From Marinobacter sp. S6332 (GTDB lineage: Bacteria; Pseudomonadota; Gammaproteobacteria; Pseudomonadales; Oleiphilaceae): a stretch of 64,000 nt of DNA. Shown here piece by piece: positions 28,138 through 38,483 of this stretch (positions are counted from its first letter, which is position 1; each line of letters opens with the position of its first letter). A program made the position numbers and the translations under genes. Location: assembly GCF_023016045.1 (NCBI RefSeq), contig NZ_JALKAP010000007.1, positions 179,100-243,099 on the forward strand, written 5' to 3'. Below the pieces are notes generated by a model. The model was not told where the DNA came from, did no database searches, and saw only the letters and a program-made list of their open reading frames with translations.

Positions 28138-28166
28138 TTTACTGACTTGCGACACCTCTTTATAAT
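28138..28166 (+). promoter_or_regulatory. Promoter of guaB
   Basis: TTTACT (28138-28143; 4 of 6) and a perfect TATAAT (28161-28166) are 17 bp apart. The start point would lie near 28173, leaving a leader of about 100 nt before guaB. Confidence 0.6.
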
Positions 28167-28197
28167 AGGCCGATTACGCATTTTACTTTGCGGCGGT

Positions 28198-28231
28198 AGC
28201 CTTTCTTCTTTCACCTTCAGGTAGAAAGGCT
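28198..28231 (+). other. Hairpin in the guaB leader
   Basis: AGCCTTTCT (28198-28206) and AGAAAGGCT (28223-28231) form a perfect 9-bp stem with a 16-nt loop inside the predicted guaB leader. No T run follows, so it is not a plain terminator; it could affect RNA stability or translation. Confidence 0.45.
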
Positions 28232-28276
28232 CCGTTCGAAAGGTTCAAATTTAGCACGTTCAAAAGGCCGATCCCA

Positions 28277-29740
28277 ATGCTGCGAATTGCCGAAGAAGCT
28301 CTCACATTTGATGATGTTCTGTTAGTGCCCGGTTATTCCGAGGTTTTGCCACACCAAGTGGATCTGCGCACCAAACTGACTCGAACGATTACGCTGAATA
28401 TACCGCTTGTCTCTGCCGCTATGGACACAGTAACCGATGCAGAGCTGGCGATTGCCATGGCTCAGGAAGGCGGCATTGGCATCATGCACAAAAACATGAA
28501 CCCGGAACAGCAGGCTGCTGAAGTACGCCGGGTTAAGAAGTTTGAAAGTGGCGTGGTGAAAGATCCGATTACCGTTAGCCCGAAAAACACCGTGCGCGAG
28601 CTGGTGGAAATCACCATGGCCAACAATATTTCCGGCTTGCCAGTGGTTGATGGAACCGAGCTGGTTGGCATAGTGACAGGCCGCGACATCCGGTTTGAAA
28701 GCAGCATGGATACGCCGGTGCACCAGATTATGACACCGAAAGACAAGCTGGTAACCGTTCAAGAAGGTGCTAGCTTGGATGAGGTGAAAGAACTTCTGCA
28801 CCGCCACCGCATAGAAAAAGTGCTGGTGGTAAACGCCGACTTCCAATTGCGTGGCTTGATTACCGCTAAAGATATTCAAAAGTCGAAAGACTACCCTTTG
28901 GCGTGCAAAGACAGTCAGGGTCGCTTAAGAGTGGGTGCTGCAGTTGGTACCGGTGGCGACACCGAAGCACGTATTATTGCCTTAGCAGATGCCGGTGTGG
29001 ATGTGATTGTTGTGGATACAGCCCACGGTCATTCACGCGGTGTGATTGAGCGTGTGCGCTGGATCAAAAAGCACTATCCAGACCTTCAGGTGATTGGTGG
29101 CAATATTGCTACCGGCGAAGCGGCCAAAGCGCTGGCTGATGCGGGTGTAGATGCCGTAAAGGTTGGCATAGGCCCAGGCTCTATCTGCACCACCCGCATT
29201 GTTGCTGGGGTGGGTGTACCACAGATTTCTGCGGTATCCAGCGTAGCGGAAGCATTGAAAGATACTGATGTACCATTGATTGCCGACGGTGGTGTGCGTT
29301 TCTCCGGCGATATTTCCAAAGCCATTGTTGCTGGCGCCCACTGCGTCATGATCGGCAGTTTGTTGGCGGGTACAGACGAAGCACCCGGCGAAATCGAGTT
29401 GTATCAAGGCCGCAGCTATAAAGCCTATCGCGGTATGGGTTCACTCGGTGCCATGGGGCAGGGGTCAAGCGACCGCTACTTTCAGGACGCCAGTAAAGGT
29501 ATTGAAAAGCTGGTTCCGGAAGGCATTGAGGGTCGTGTTGCCTGCAAAGGCCCAATGCGCAACATCATCCATCAGTTGATTGGCGGCTTGCGTGCATCCA
29601 TGGGCTATACCGGAAGTGCGAACATGCCTGAAATGCGCACCAAGCCGCAGTTTGTGCGCATTACCGGTGCTGGCATGCGCGAAAGCCATGTACATGATGT
29701 AACCATCACCAAAGAAGCGCCGAACTACCGCGTTAGCTGA
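28277..29740 (+). CDS. guaB: IMP dehydrogenase
   Basis: The 487-residue enzyme oxidises IMP to XMP with NAD, the committed step to GMP. The TIM barrel is interrupted by two CBS domains (about residues 90-205). The catalytic cysteine is C304 in [13 protein letters not shown], and the flap carries [10 protein letters not shown]. Length is typical. guaA follows after 61 bp, so they form the classical guaBA operon with a hairpin between them. Confidence 0.98.
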   Translation: MLRIAEEALTFDDVLLVPGYSEVLPHQVDLRTKLTRTITLNIPLVSAAMDTVTDAELAIAMAQEGGIGIMHKNMNPEQQAAEVRRVKKFESGVVKDPITVSPKNTVRELVEITMANNISGLPVVDGTELVGIVTGRDIRFESSMDTPVHQIMTPKDKLVTVQEGASLDEVKELLHRHRIEKVLVVNADFQLRGLITAKDIQKSKDYPLACKDSQGRLRVGAAVGTGGDTEARIIALADAGVDVIVVDTAHGHSRGVIERVRWIKKHYPDLQVIGGNIATGEAAKALADAGVDAVKVGIGPGSICTTRIVAGVGVPQISAVSSVAEALKDTDVPLIADGGVRFSGDISKAIVAGAHCVMIGSLLAGTDEAPGEIELYQGRSYKAYRGMGSLGAMGQGSSDRYFQDASKGIEKLVPEGIEGRVACKGPMRNIIHQLIGGLRASMGYTGSANMPEMRTKPQFVRITGAGMRESHVHDVTITKEAPNYRVS

Positions 29741-29757
29741 GAACAGACAGCCTGAGT

Positions 29758-29791
29758 GCGGCTCATATCAGAGCCGCGCAGCTTATTTTTT
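29758..29791 (+). terminator. Hairpin with T run between guaB and guaA
   Basis: GCGGCTC (29758-29764) and GAGCCGC (29771-29777) form a 7-bp stem with a 6-nt loop, followed by GCAGCTTATTTTTT. The T run starts 8 nt after the stem, so it may be a partial terminator that lowers guaA expression, or a stability element. Confidence 0.5.
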
Positions 29792-29801
29792 CGAGGATTC
29801 T

Positions 29802-31379
29802 ATGGCCCACAACATTCACGACCACCGTATCCTGATTCTGGATTTTGGTTCTCAGTACACTCAGCTAATTGCACGCCGTGTGCGCGAAATAGGCGTTTAC
29901 TGCGAAGTCCGCGCGTTTGATATCACCGATGAAGAGCTAAAAGAGTTCAACCCCAAAGGCATACTACTGGCTGGCGGTCCTGAATCGGTCACAGAGCTGG
30001 ACTGCCCGCGTGCGCCGGAAGGGCTGTTTGAGAGCGGTATTCCAATTTTGGGTATCTGTTACGGCATGCAAACCATGGCCGAACAACTGGGTGGCCGGGT
30101 TGCCAGCTCGGAGAAGCGCGAGTTTGGATACGCTCAGGTGAAAGTGCGTGCCAAAGGTCCGCTTTTGCAAGATATTACCGACCACCTGACAGCGATCGGT
30201 GAGTCCTTGCTTGATGTGTGGATGAGCCACGGTGACAAGGTGGTAGCCATGCCTGAGGGTTTTGAGCTGTTGGCGTCAACCGAAAGTGCGCCAATCGCAG
30301 CGATGCAAGACCTGTCGCGCAATCTTTATGGTCTGCAGTTCCACCCGGAAGTGACCCACACTCTGCAAGGCAAACGGATTCTTGAGCACTTCGTAATGTC
30401 CATCTGCGGCTGCGAAGCCTTATGGACACCGGCCAAAATTGTTGACGATGCAGTCAACAAAATCCGTGAGCAGGTCGGTACCGACAAAGTGCTGCTAGGC
30501 CTTTCCGGAGGCGTGGATTCGTCAGTCACCGCTGCGCTGCTGCACAAGGCCATTGGCGATCAGCTTACCTGTGTGTTTGTAGACAATGGCCTGCTTCGCC
30601 TGAACGAAGGCGACCAGGTGATGGACATGTTCGGTAGCAGCATGGGCGTGAAGGTGATCCGTGCTGACGCTGAAGAGCGTTTCCTTACTAACCTCAAGGG
30701 CGTAAGCGATCCGGAACAGAAGCGCAAGGTCATTGGTAACACCTTCATTGACGTCTTCGACGAAGAAGCCACGCGCATTAAAGATGTGAACTGGCTAGCC
30801 CAAGGCACTATCTATCCCGACGTGATCGAATCTGCAGCCTCGAAAACCGGCAAGGCCCATGTGATCAAATCTCACCACAACGTGGGTGGTTTGCCGGAAA
30901 CCATGAAGCTGAAGCTGGTAGAGCCGCTGCGTGAACTGTTTAAAGATGAAGTTCGCCGCATTGGTTTGGAGTTGGGCCTGCCTTACGACATGGTCTACCG
31001 CCACCCTTTCCCCGGGCCGGGCTTAGGTGTCCGCATTTTGGGTGAAGTTAAAAAAGAGTATGCGGACATACTACGTCGCGCCGATGCTATCTTCTTGGAA
31101 GAGCTGCACCGCGCTGACTTCTACCATAAAACCAGTCAAGCCTTTGCCGTATTTCTGCCGGTGAAGTCTGTGGGTGTTGTGGGAGATGCGCGTCGCTATG
31201 AATGGGTAATTGCATTGCGTGCTGTTGAAACCGTAGATTTCATGACAGCACGCTGGGCGCACCTGCCGTACGACTTGCTGGAAACCGTATCCAATCGCAT
31301 CATCAATGAAATCAGCGGTGTATCACGGGTTACTTATGACGTCTCCTCCAAGCCGCCTGCGACGATTGAGTGGGAGTAA
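29802..31379 (+). CDS. guaA: GMP synthase (glutamine-hydrolysing)
   Basis: The 525-residue two-domain enzyme aminates XMP to GMP. The N-terminal class I amidotransferase has the nucleophile C86 in LGICYGMQ and the HPEV motif near residue 182. The ATP pyrophosphatase domain has the PP-loop LSGGVDSS near residue 232, and the C-terminal dimer domain ends in the usual KPPATIEWE. Length and ending are canonical. Confidence 0.98.
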   Translation: MAHNIHDHRILILDFGSQYTQLIARRVREIGVYCEVRAFDITDEELKEFNPKGILLAGGPESVTELDCPRAPEGLFESGIPILGICYGMQTMAEQLGGRVASSEKREFGYAQVKVRAKGPLLQDITDHLTAIGESLLDVWMSHGDKVVAMPEGFELLASTESAPIAAMQDLSRNLYGLQFHPEVTHTLQGKRILEHFVMSICGCEALWTPAKIVDDAVNKIREQVGTDKVLLGLSGGVDSSVTAALLHKAIGDQLTCVFVDNGLLRLNEGDQVMDMFGSSMGVKVIRADAEERFLTNLKGVSDPEQKRKVIGNTFIDVFDEEATRIKDVNWLAQGTIYPDVIESAASKTGKAHVIKSHHNVGGLPETMKLKLVEPLRELFKDEVRRIGLELGLPYDMVYRHPFPGPGLGVRILGEVKKEYADILRRADAIFLEELHRADFYHKTSQAFAVFLPVKSVGVVGDARRYEWVIALRAVETVDFMTARWAHLPYDLLETVSNRIINEISGVSRVTYDVSSKPPATIEWE

Positions 31380-31422
31380 GTTAGGTCTCGCAAAGACAGG
31401 CGCATAAACTGGGATAAAGCCA

Positions 31423-33003
31423 TTGCCTGACAGAATAGCGACAGTTTCAAGGCGCGCACTGTGTGCCAAAACTCTATGTATTCTGTTCGTCATCTTGTTC
31501 ATGCAGGGTTGCGCCCAGCTGCCGCCTCACAATGCACCGCCGCTGTCCTACGCGTTTGATCGTCCTGATGAAACGCGTTTGGGCCGTCAGGTTCAGCCCC
31601 ATCTGCCGGATCAATCAGGTTATTCCGGGTTTTATATTCAGGATGCCGGCCGTCAGGCATTTCTTCAGCGTGCCGCGCTGATTGAGGCAGCCGAGCAAAG
31701 TATTGACGCTCAATACTATATCTGGAACAGCGATGTGTCGGGATCTTATCTGGCGCGACGTCTGCTAGTGGCTGCCGACCGTGGTGTGCGGGTGCGGTTG
31801 TTGTTGGATGATGTCAATCTAGATGGGCGCGATACCTTGCTTGCCGCCTTGGATCAACACCCCAATATTGAAATTTCCATTTACAACCCCTTCGCGATCC
31901 GCTCGGGTATCGGTAAATGGCTGAATTTCATCTCGGACTTCCAGCGCCTCAATCAGCGCATGCACAACAAAACATTCGTGGTCGATGGTGCGCTAGGCAT
32001 TATGGGTGGCCGAAATATCGGGGATGAGTACTTCGATCTCCACCCACAAGTGAACTTTCGCGATCGCGATGTTCTGATTGCCGGTCCAGTTGTGGCTGAC
32101 CTGACTGCCAATTTCGACGCTTTTTGGAACAGCAGGTCAAGCTACCTAATGAGTCAGCTGGAGCCAGATGCTGCGCAAGAGCTGGGACTGAGTACAGAGT
32201 TAGAGCAGATCCGTGCGGCAGCCTCCGATGGCACTGGGCTTACCCGGGTGCCGCCACAAGATTCTGCGTCGGCGCTTGAGTATATATCGCAAATCCTACC
32301 TGCGCTCGTCTGGGCCGAAGGGGAGTTGGTGTTTGACTCCCCCACGGTATATGGCCAAGACGTTACGGATAGCCCCCAGCGCAGCGCTCAAGCTTTGTAC
32401 CAACTGGTTGAGGAGGCAGGCAAGGAAATCTTGGTGGAATCTGCGTATCTCATTCTCGGAGATGACCAGCTCGATATACTGAGGCAAGTGAAGGCGCGAG
32501 GCGTTCGTGTCTTGGCTCTGACCAATTCGTTAGCCTCCAATGATCTCACCACCAATCATGCTGGCTACGCACGTCGACGCGGTGCAATGCTCGCCAACGG
32601 ACTGGAGTTGTATGAGCTGCGGCCCGATGCAGAAGCCTGCTTGAGTTGGATTGCCATGCCAGACTTTTGCCGTAGCGGTTCGGTGGGTTTACACGCTAAA
32701 TCTGCGGTATTCGATCGCAAAGCCTTGTACATCGGCTCGTTCAACATCAATCTTCGCTCGATCTATTTAAACTCCGAAACCGTGTTGGTGATACATAGTG
32801 CCCAACTGGCTGAGCGGCTTGCGCAGGATATCGAAGCCGCGATGACGCCTGAAAACAGTTGGATGGTGACACGAGAGGCTGGTGGGCAGCTGTTCTGGTC
32901 GGCCGGTGAGGAACAATTCTGGACCCACGAACCGGCCACAGGATTCTGGCGGCGCTTCAAGTCCGGCCTGTTCAGCTTGTTGCCGATGGAGAAGTATCTT
33001 TAG
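31423..33003 (+). CDS. Phospholipase D-family lipoprotein (ClsC-like)
   Basis: The 526-residue protein starts with a lipoprotein signal (hydrophobic stretch ending LFMQGC, lipid-attachment C30) and has two HKD motifs: HNKTFVVDGALGIMGGRNIGD near residue 181 and HAKSAVFDRKALYIGSFN near 423. The layout resembles ClsC/YmdC cardiolipin synthases, which make cardiolipin from phosphatidylglycerol and phosphatidylethanolamine, but ClsC function is inferred. The start is TTG with a weak ribosome site. It lies 43 bp after guaA with no clear terminator between. Confidence 0.85.
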   Translation: MPDRIATVSRRALCAKTLCILFVILFMQGCAQLPPHNAPPLSYAFDRPDETRLGRQVQPHLPDQSGYSGFYIQDAGRQAFLQRAALIEAAEQSIDAQYYIWNSDVSGSYLARRLLVAADRGVRVRLLLDDVNLDGRDTLLAALDQHPNIEISIYNPFAIRSGIGKWLNFISDFQRLNQRMHNKTFVVDGALGIMGGRNIGDEYFDLHPQVNFRDRDVLIAGPVVADLTANFDAFWNSRSSYLMSQLEPDAAQELGLSTELEQIRAAASDGTGLTRVPPQDSASALEYISQILPALVWAEGELVFDSPTVYGQDVTDSPQRSAQALYQLVEEAGKEILVESAYLILGDDQLDILRQVKARGVRVLALTNSLASNDLTTNHAGYARRRGAMLANGLELYELRPDAEACLSWIAMPDFCRSGSVGLHAKSAVFDRKALYIGSFNINLRSIYLNSETVLVIHSAQLAERLAQDIEAAMTPENSWMVTREAGGQLFWSAGEEQFWTHEPATGFWRRFKSGLFSLLPMEKYL

Positions 33004-33154
33004 CTTCTGACGTTTTCCCGTGGGTTGAGCAAAGCCTCCCATAATTCAGTATTACCCGCTCAGCACTTGTTGGCTGGACACCCCCTTCGTTATTTAAGTG
33101 CGTTAATTCCGAGCGCCGTGTGTTGCCCGAAGCAGGGTGATTCCATTGCGTTAC

Positions 33155-33186
33155 TTGCGGAAAAGATAGTAACTAATTACTATCTT
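33155..33186 (+). promoter_or_regulatory. Efflux-operon promoter with overlapping palindromic operator
   Basis: TTGCGG (33155-33160) and TACTAT (33178-33183) are 17 bp apart, upstream of the RND adaptor gene. A perfect palindrome with 10-bp arms (AAGATAGTAA / TTACTATCTT, 33163-33186, 4-bp centre) fills the spacer and covers the -10 box. This is the classic position for a TetR-type repressor; the TetR gene at 37712 ends the same operon. The link between the two is inferred. Confidence 0.65.
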
Positions 33187-33219
33187 GAGGGTGAAGAACT
33201 TTATTGAAGAGAGAATCCA

Positions 33220-34587
33220 ATGGCTAGGGCTCGGTTCCGCAATACAAAGATGTTGGCTTTTGTCGGTCTGGTGGGTGGAGTTCTGCTGATTGCCCTTCTG
33301 GTTTTTTTAAAGGAGACGCCGGCACGCAGTGAATCGACTGCGTCTCCTATGTCTCTTACGGTCATTGAAGCCCAGCCCATACCATTTGTACTAACGGCAC
33401 GTGGATTTGGGATTACCCGTCCGGCACAGGCCTGGCAGGCTGTGGCCAATGTTGCCGGTCGTGTTGTTTATCGCCATCCCGAGCTTAACAGCGGTACATT
33501 GTTGCCCGCGGGTACACTGTTGTTGGCGTTGGATCCCGGGCGCTACCAGTTGGCGATTGCAGAAATCGAAGCTGAGCTGGCCTCTTTGATGGCCGAACAG
33601 CGCCAGCTTGCGGCCGAAACACAAAATACTCGTCATTTGCTACAACTTGAAACTGAGCGGCTGCAGTTATCTGAAGGCGAGCTCAAGCGAGTTGAACGGC
33701 TACTTGAAACCGGCGCTGTATCTCGGTCACGACTGGATGAGCAGCTCCGTGCCACTCTGGCGCAACGCCAACTTGTACAGTCTCTGGATAACCAGCTCTC
33801 GTTGTTGCCCTCGAAAAAACAGCATCTCGAAGCCCAGACTCAGCGCGCTCGTACGCGACTGAATCAGAGACAGCAAGACCTTGAGGATACGCGCTTTGTT
33901 GCCCCCTATGACTTGCGTGTACGCTCCGTTGAAGTTGAGGAGCATCAGTATGCCGTCCTAAGCCAACCATTATTCCTTGCGGACAGTATTGAGCAGGCTG
34001 AGGTTGAAGCTCAGGTACCATTGAGCATGCTGCGCAGGCTTATGAGCGCTGTGTCGATACCGTTTGATGCACGTCGAACGGCATTGGATATTACCGAACG
34101 CATTGATTTTTCTGCTATCAGCAGCGAGGTGGAGTTGACTGGCTTTCCGGGCGAGCGCTGGCCGGCAAGTGTAAGCAGGGTAGCCAGTGGCTTGGATCCC
34201 GGTACACGCAGTGGGCGCGTGGTGGTGACGGTAGACCAACCGTATAGCCTCGCCAGAGTGCCCGAGCGGCCCGCGCTTCAGCGTGATGTGCATGTGCAGG
34301 TTGTGTTCCGTGCAAACAGCCCCCGATCCTTGCTGGCGATACCGTCTTCAGCAGTTCATCAGGGCGAAATTTACATGCTGGGCGAGGACAACCTGTTGCA
34401 ACGGCGCCCGGTAACCATAGCTTTCCAACAAAGTGGTCTAGCTGTCATTGAAACGGGCCTTGCTGCTGGCGAATTGTTGATTACCGATGATCCAGTACCC
34501 GCTATTGCAGGAATGAAAGTAGCGCCTCATCGCAATAAAGCTCTCGAGCAACACTTGAAGCAATTGGCTCTCGGTGCAGAGCAATGA
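33220..34587 (+). CDS. RND efflux periplasmic adaptor (membrane fusion protein)
   Basis: The 455-residue protein has an N-terminal membrane anchor (LAFVGLVGGVLLIALLVFL), a lipoyl-like segment split around a long helical hairpin (about residues 115-225, rich in Leu, Gln and Glu), a beta-barrel domain and a membrane-proximal domain. This is the HlyD/AcrA-type layout of adaptors that link an RND pump to an outer-membrane channel. It overlaps the pump gene by 4 bp. There is no lipobox, so it should be anchored by its helix. No outer-membrane factor gene is nearby. Confidence 0.92.
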   Translation: MARARFRNTKMLAFVGLVGGVLLIALLVFLKETPARSESTASPMSLTVIEAQPIPFVLTARGFGITRPAQAWQAVANVAGRVVYRHPELNSGTLLPAGTLLLALDPGRYQLAIAEIEAELASLMAEQRQLAAETQNTRHLLQLETERLQLSEGELKRVERLLETGAVSRSRLDEQLRATLAQRQLVQSLDNQLSLLPSKKQHLEAQTQRARTRLNQRQQDLEDTRFVAPYDLRVRSVEVEEHQYAVLSQPLFLADSIEQAEVEAQVPLSMLRRLMSAVSIPFDARRTALDITERIDFSAISSEVELTGFPGERWPASVSRVASGLDPGTRSGRVVVTVDQPYSLARVPERPALQRDVHVQVVFRANSPRSLLAIPSSAVHQGEIYMLGEDNLLQRRPVTIAFQQSGLAVIETGLAAGELLITDDPVPAIAGMKVAPHRNKALEQHLKQLALGAEQ

Positions 34588-37500
34588 TCCGCTGGTTTGC
34601 AGGACATCCAACAGCTGCTAATTTGCTGCTGATACTCATGCTGGCGGCGGGGTTATATGCGGCGCCAAGTCTCAAGCGTGAAACCTTTCCCGATTACCGG
34701 CCTGTTGAAGTTAGCATCGATGTTGTCTATCGCGGCGCGAGTGCTGTGGATGTAGAGGATGCCATCTGTCGGCGCTTGTACGATGCCGTCAAGGGGGTTG
34801 ATTATCTCGACGAAGTAAAGTGTGTAGCACAGGATAATCTGGCCCGCGCCGTAGCCTCCATGGATGCGAGTGGTGAATCGGTGCGCTTTCTGAGCGATAT
34901 CGATACCGAGGTTAACGCGCTCACCGATCTGCCAGCGCGAGCTGAAAGGCCCGTAGTGCGAGAACTGCATCGCAGTGACCTTGTAGCCGCCGTTGCTGTT
35001 CATGGCGACATGGCATCAAACCGGCTTGAAGATTACGCGCTGCAGCTGGAAGAGCGCATCATGGCGTTGCCCGGAGTGGCGCAGGTCAACCTACAGGGGC
35101 TTTCCCAACGACAGTGGCAGGTGGAGGTGCCGCGGGCGGTATTGGCGCAGTATGGGTTGTCGGCCAGTGATTTGGGGGTGCGGCTCAGGCAGCAAAGTAT
35201 CGATGTGCCTCTCGGCACTTTGGAAACCGCGGATCGCGATATTTTGCTACGTTTTACCGATCAACGGCGTAGCTTGCAGGAACTTGCAGATCTGGTGGTG
35301 GTTTCAGGCAGCGCTGGTGGTGAGCTTACTCTGGGTCAGATCGCTACCCTTCGGGAAGCTGGCGAAAGGCCGGAAGCGCAGATTCTTTTCAACAACCAAC
35401 GCGCGATAGTTCTGGAGGTCAGTAAAACACTTCGTGATGACTCTTTGAATGTGCTAGAGGAACTTACGAGGTTAATAGATTTCGAACGCCAGCGTATCGA
35501 CGGGCCTTTGCAGCTAACCCTTACCCAGAACATGACCAGCATTGTTCGGGATCGCCTAGAAATGTTGGTGAGTAATGGCATAGCAGGGCTTGTGCTGCTG
35601 ATTGTGGTATTGGGCCTGTTCTTCCGACCGCGCCTCGCACTGTGGGCCGTTTTGGGGCTCCCCGTAGCCTTCGCAGGGGCATTTTTTATGATGAGTCTGG
35701 TCGGCTTATCGCTGAATATGATTACCTTGGTGGCGCTCTTGATGGCGATTGGTATCGTAATGGACGATGCCGTAGTTATCGCCGATAACATTGCTGTACA
35801 GGCCCGAGCGGGCGCGTCGCCTCTGGACGCGGTAGTTGAAGGCACCCGGCAGGTGTTGCCCGGGGTGGTGTCGTCCTTCCTCACAACCGTTTGGGTATTT
35901 GCGCCTCTGGCGTTTTTAGTGGGCGAGTTGGGTTCGGTGCTCAAAGTGCTGCCGGTTGTATTGATTGCTGCTCTGTTCGCGAGCCTTATCGAAGCCCTCT
36001 GGATTCTGCCGCATCATTTGAGGGGCAGTATTTTATCCATACAGGCGCCAACTCAATCCCGTTTTCGTACAGCCTTTGATCGGCATTTTGGAATGTTTCA
36101 GGAACGTGTCGGCAGGCTCGCAGATACAGCAGTGAGCTGGCGCTATGCCGTGTTGGGTGGTGTGTTGTTTATTTTGCTGGGTACGGCTGGCTTTATGAGG
36201 GGTGGCCATGTCAGCACAGAAGCCATGCCGGATCTCGACGGCGACACACTGGAAGCACGGCTTTTACTGCCTCAGGGTACGCCACTAGAGCGCACAGAAT
36301 TGGCCGCCGTACAGGTTGCAGATGCCATGTGGCATCTCAATGACGCTCTGACGCCGGAGCAACCCGCTGCGTCTGCGTTGGTCAATGCCATCCAAGTCCG
36401 CTTCAATCACAACCCCAGTGCGCAAGAGACTGGCGCGCATGTTGCGACGGTGATGGTCGATTTGCTCAGTGCCGAGGTCCGAACCATGACGTTGGATGAG
36501 CTGACGATTGCCTGGCGCAAGCAGATAGGTGTGATTCCGGGGCTCTCTAGCCTGATTATTCAGGAGCCGGGGTTCGGCCCGGCTGGCATACCCATTGAAG
36601 TGCGGCTACAAGGGGCAAATCTCGAAGATCTTAAGTTGGCCGCAAGAGACGTAGGTGATTACCTGAGCGGTTACGATGCGGTTTACAACATCATTGATGA
36701 CCTTCGTCCCGGTAAGCCACAACGAACCTTCACGCTAAAAGACGGGGCCTCTGCGGCAGGGTTAACCGCCGAAATGGTCGCATCCCAATTGCGTGCGGCT
36801 TTTTTGGGGGAGGTTGCAGGTACCCAGCGTATTGGTAGGCGCGATGTGGATATTCTGGTGCGTCAGGCTGAGGGTGACAGATCCAGCCTGAATGATCTGG
36901 CCAACCAAACCATTCTGCTGCCCGGTGGGCGTCAGGTGCCGTTAGAAGTTGTAGCCGATATTCATGAACAACGGGACTGGGCCATGATTACCCGTATCGG
37001 CGGCCGTCGCACTGTAACGGTTCAAGCCAATGTGGATGCGAGCAAGGCAAGCGCTCAGGCTGTTGTTGACGACATGCGTGGTCAGTGGCTAGCGGGCTTT
37101 GAGCAACGCCATCCAAATGTCGAGGTCAGCTTTGAAGGACAGGTGGCACGCTCTGCAGAAACCGGCGGCTCCATTGCTCGTGGCTTATTGATTGGGTTGT
37201 TGGGTGTATTTGTGATTCTTTCATTTCAGTTTCGCAGCTATGCCGAGCCACTTATCGTTATGCTGGCCATTCCTTTGGCCTTTGTCGGTGCGCTTTGGGG
37301 GCACGTGTTGCTGGGGTGGTACATCTCCATGCCGTCGATGATTGGTGCTGCGTCATTGGCAGGCATAGTGGTAAACGATTCCATACTGTTGGTGCAGTTT
37401 ATCAAAGAAAACCGCCGCAAGGGTTTGAGCGCAATCGTCGCGGCAGGGCAGGCCAGTCGCGACCGGCTTCGAGCCATTTTGATTACGTCCACCACCACGA

Positions 37501-37685
37501 TTGCCGGTTTGCTTCCCTTGCTGGCGGAAACCAGCGTACAGTCTGCCGCCATCAAGCCATTGGTGATTTCTGTGGTATTTGGTCTGCTGGCAACCACTGT
37601 GCTGGTGTTGGTCATGATTCCGGCGGTCTATGTGCTATTTGACGACTGGGGCTGGACCCGAATAGAGCCTGCTGAGGCAGAGTAG
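34584..37685 (+). CDS. RND-family efflux pump permease
   Basis: The 1033-residue permease has the AcrB-like plan: an N-terminal helix, a large periplasmic loop, a helix bundle, a second periplasmic loop and a final bundle. The paired aspartates of helix 4 are present in GIVMDDAVVIADN. In helix 10 the AcrB lysine is replaced: the segment reads LAGIVVNDSILLVQF. This is common in a subgroup of RND pumps but alters the proton-relay network known from AcrB. Substrates are unknown. The TetR gene follows after 26 bp. Confidence 0.93.
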   Translation: MIRWFAGHPTAANLLLILMLAAGLYAAPSLKRETFPDYRPVEVSIDVVYRGASAVDVEDAICRRLYDAVKGVDYLDEVKCVAQDNLARAVASMDASGESVRFLSDIDTEVNALTDLPARAERPVVRELHRSDLVAAVAVHGDMASNRLEDYALQLEERIMALPGVAQVNLQGLSQRQWQVEVPRAVLAQYGLSASDLGVRLRQQSIDVPLGTLETADRDILLRFTDQRRSLQELADLVVVSGSAGGELTLGQIATLREAGERPEAQILFNNQRAIVLEVSKTLRDDSLNVLEELTRLIDFERQRIDGPLQLTLTQNMTSIVRDRLEMLVSNGIAGLVLLIVVLGLFFRPRLALWAVLGLPVAFAGAFFMMSLVGLSLNMITLVALLMAIGIVMDDAVVIADNIAVQARAGASPLDAVVEGTRQVLPGVVSSFLTTVWVFAPLAFLVGELGSVLKVLPVVLIAALFASLIEALWILPHHLRGSILSIQAPTQSRFRTAFDRHFGMFQERVGRLADTAVSWRYAVLGGVLFILLGTAGFMRGGHVSTEAMPDLDGDTLEARLLLPQGTPLERTELAAVQVADAMWHLNDALTPEQPAASALVNAIQVRFNHNPSAQETGAHVATVMVDLLSAEVRTMTLDELTIAWRKQIGVIPGLSSLIIQEPGFGPAGIPIEVRLQGANLEDLKLAARDVGDYLSGYDAVYNIIDDLRPGKPQRTFTLKDGASAAGLTAEMVASQLRAAFLGEVAGTQRIGRRDVDILVRQAEGDRSSLNDLANQTILLPGGRQVPLEVVADIHEQRDWAMITRIGGRRTVTVQANVDASKASAQAVVDDMRGQWLAGFEQRHPNVEVSFEGQVARSAETGGSIARGLLIGLLGVFVILSFQFRSYAEPLIVMLAIPLAFVGALWGHVLLGWYISMPSMIGAASLAGIVVNDSILLVQFIKENRRKGLSAIVAAGQASRDRLRAILITSTTTIAGLLPLLAETSVQSAAIKPLVISVVFGLLATTVLVLVMIPAVYVLFDDWGWTRIEPAEAE

Positions 37686-37711
37686 CTTTTAACTACGTAT
37701 GAGAGCGTTTG

Positions 37712-38332
37712 ATGGATAAAGCCAGACAAAAGAACCTCCCCGCCGAAGAGCGGCGCAACGTAACGGTTGAAGCGGTGATTGAGCTTGCCGCAACGACCAA
37801 CCCGGGCGATATAACGACAGCGGCGATTGCTAAACACATGCAGCTGACCCAAGGGGCGCTGTTTCGGCACTTTCCTAATAAAGAAGCGATTTGGCAAGCG
37901 GTAATGAGCTGGGTTGCCGAACGACTGATGTCGCGGATTGAGAAGGCAGCGAAAGGCATTAAATCACCTCTCGAAGCAATGCAGGCCATGTTTATGGCTC
38001 ATATTGATTTTGTTTCGGAGCACCCCGGGGCGCCTCGCATGTTGTTTGGTGAGCTTCAAGGCGCTAAAGCCACACCGGCCAAGCGTTTGGCACATGCTTT
38101 GCTAAAGCATTACGCAGAACATTTATACGAGCTTATTGATGCGGCAAAGTCTTGCGGCGAACTTCCGAGTGGGCTTGATAATCAGGCTGCAGCGACATTG
38201 TTTATCGGCACCATTCAGGGGTTGATCATGCAGTCGCTGATTTCTGGTGACATGGAGCAAATGCGCCGGGCCGCCCCAGGTGTGTTTGCCATTTACCGCC
38301 GTGGAATTATCTGTAAAGAGTTTGAGGGCTAG
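37712..38332 (+). CDS. TetR-family regulator of the efflux operon
   Basis: The start is the ATG at 37712, just after a TTG in frame. The 206-residue protein has an N-terminal helix-turn-helix (DITTAAIAKHMQLTQGALFRHFPNKEAIW) and a helical effector domain. It is the third gene of the adaptor-pump-regulator set and probably represses it through the palindrome at 33163-33186. Pump substrates often act as inducers in such systems, but none can be named here. Confidence 0.92.
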   Translation: MDKARQKNLPAEERRNVTVEAVIELAATTNPGDITTAAIAKHMQLTQGALFRHFPNKEAIWQAVMSWVAERLMSRIEKAAKGIKSPLEAMQAMFMAHIDFVSEHPGAPRMLFGELQGAKATPAKRLAHALLKHYAEHLYELIDAAKSCGELPSGLDNQAAATLFIGTIQGLIMQSLISGDMEQMRRAAPGVFAIYRRGIICKEFEG

Positions 38333-38483
38333 TGTCCCGTCTGGGTTTGTGTGAATCAGGGAGGGCCAATTTGGTTTACTTGGTAAAAAAAGTGAATAAT
38401 GGTATTTTCTCGGCCCTGTGAAGCCTTCCTAATAGGTCACTCAATAAACCACTCGCACCGCAAGTTCTCCGCTGAGCCGTGTT

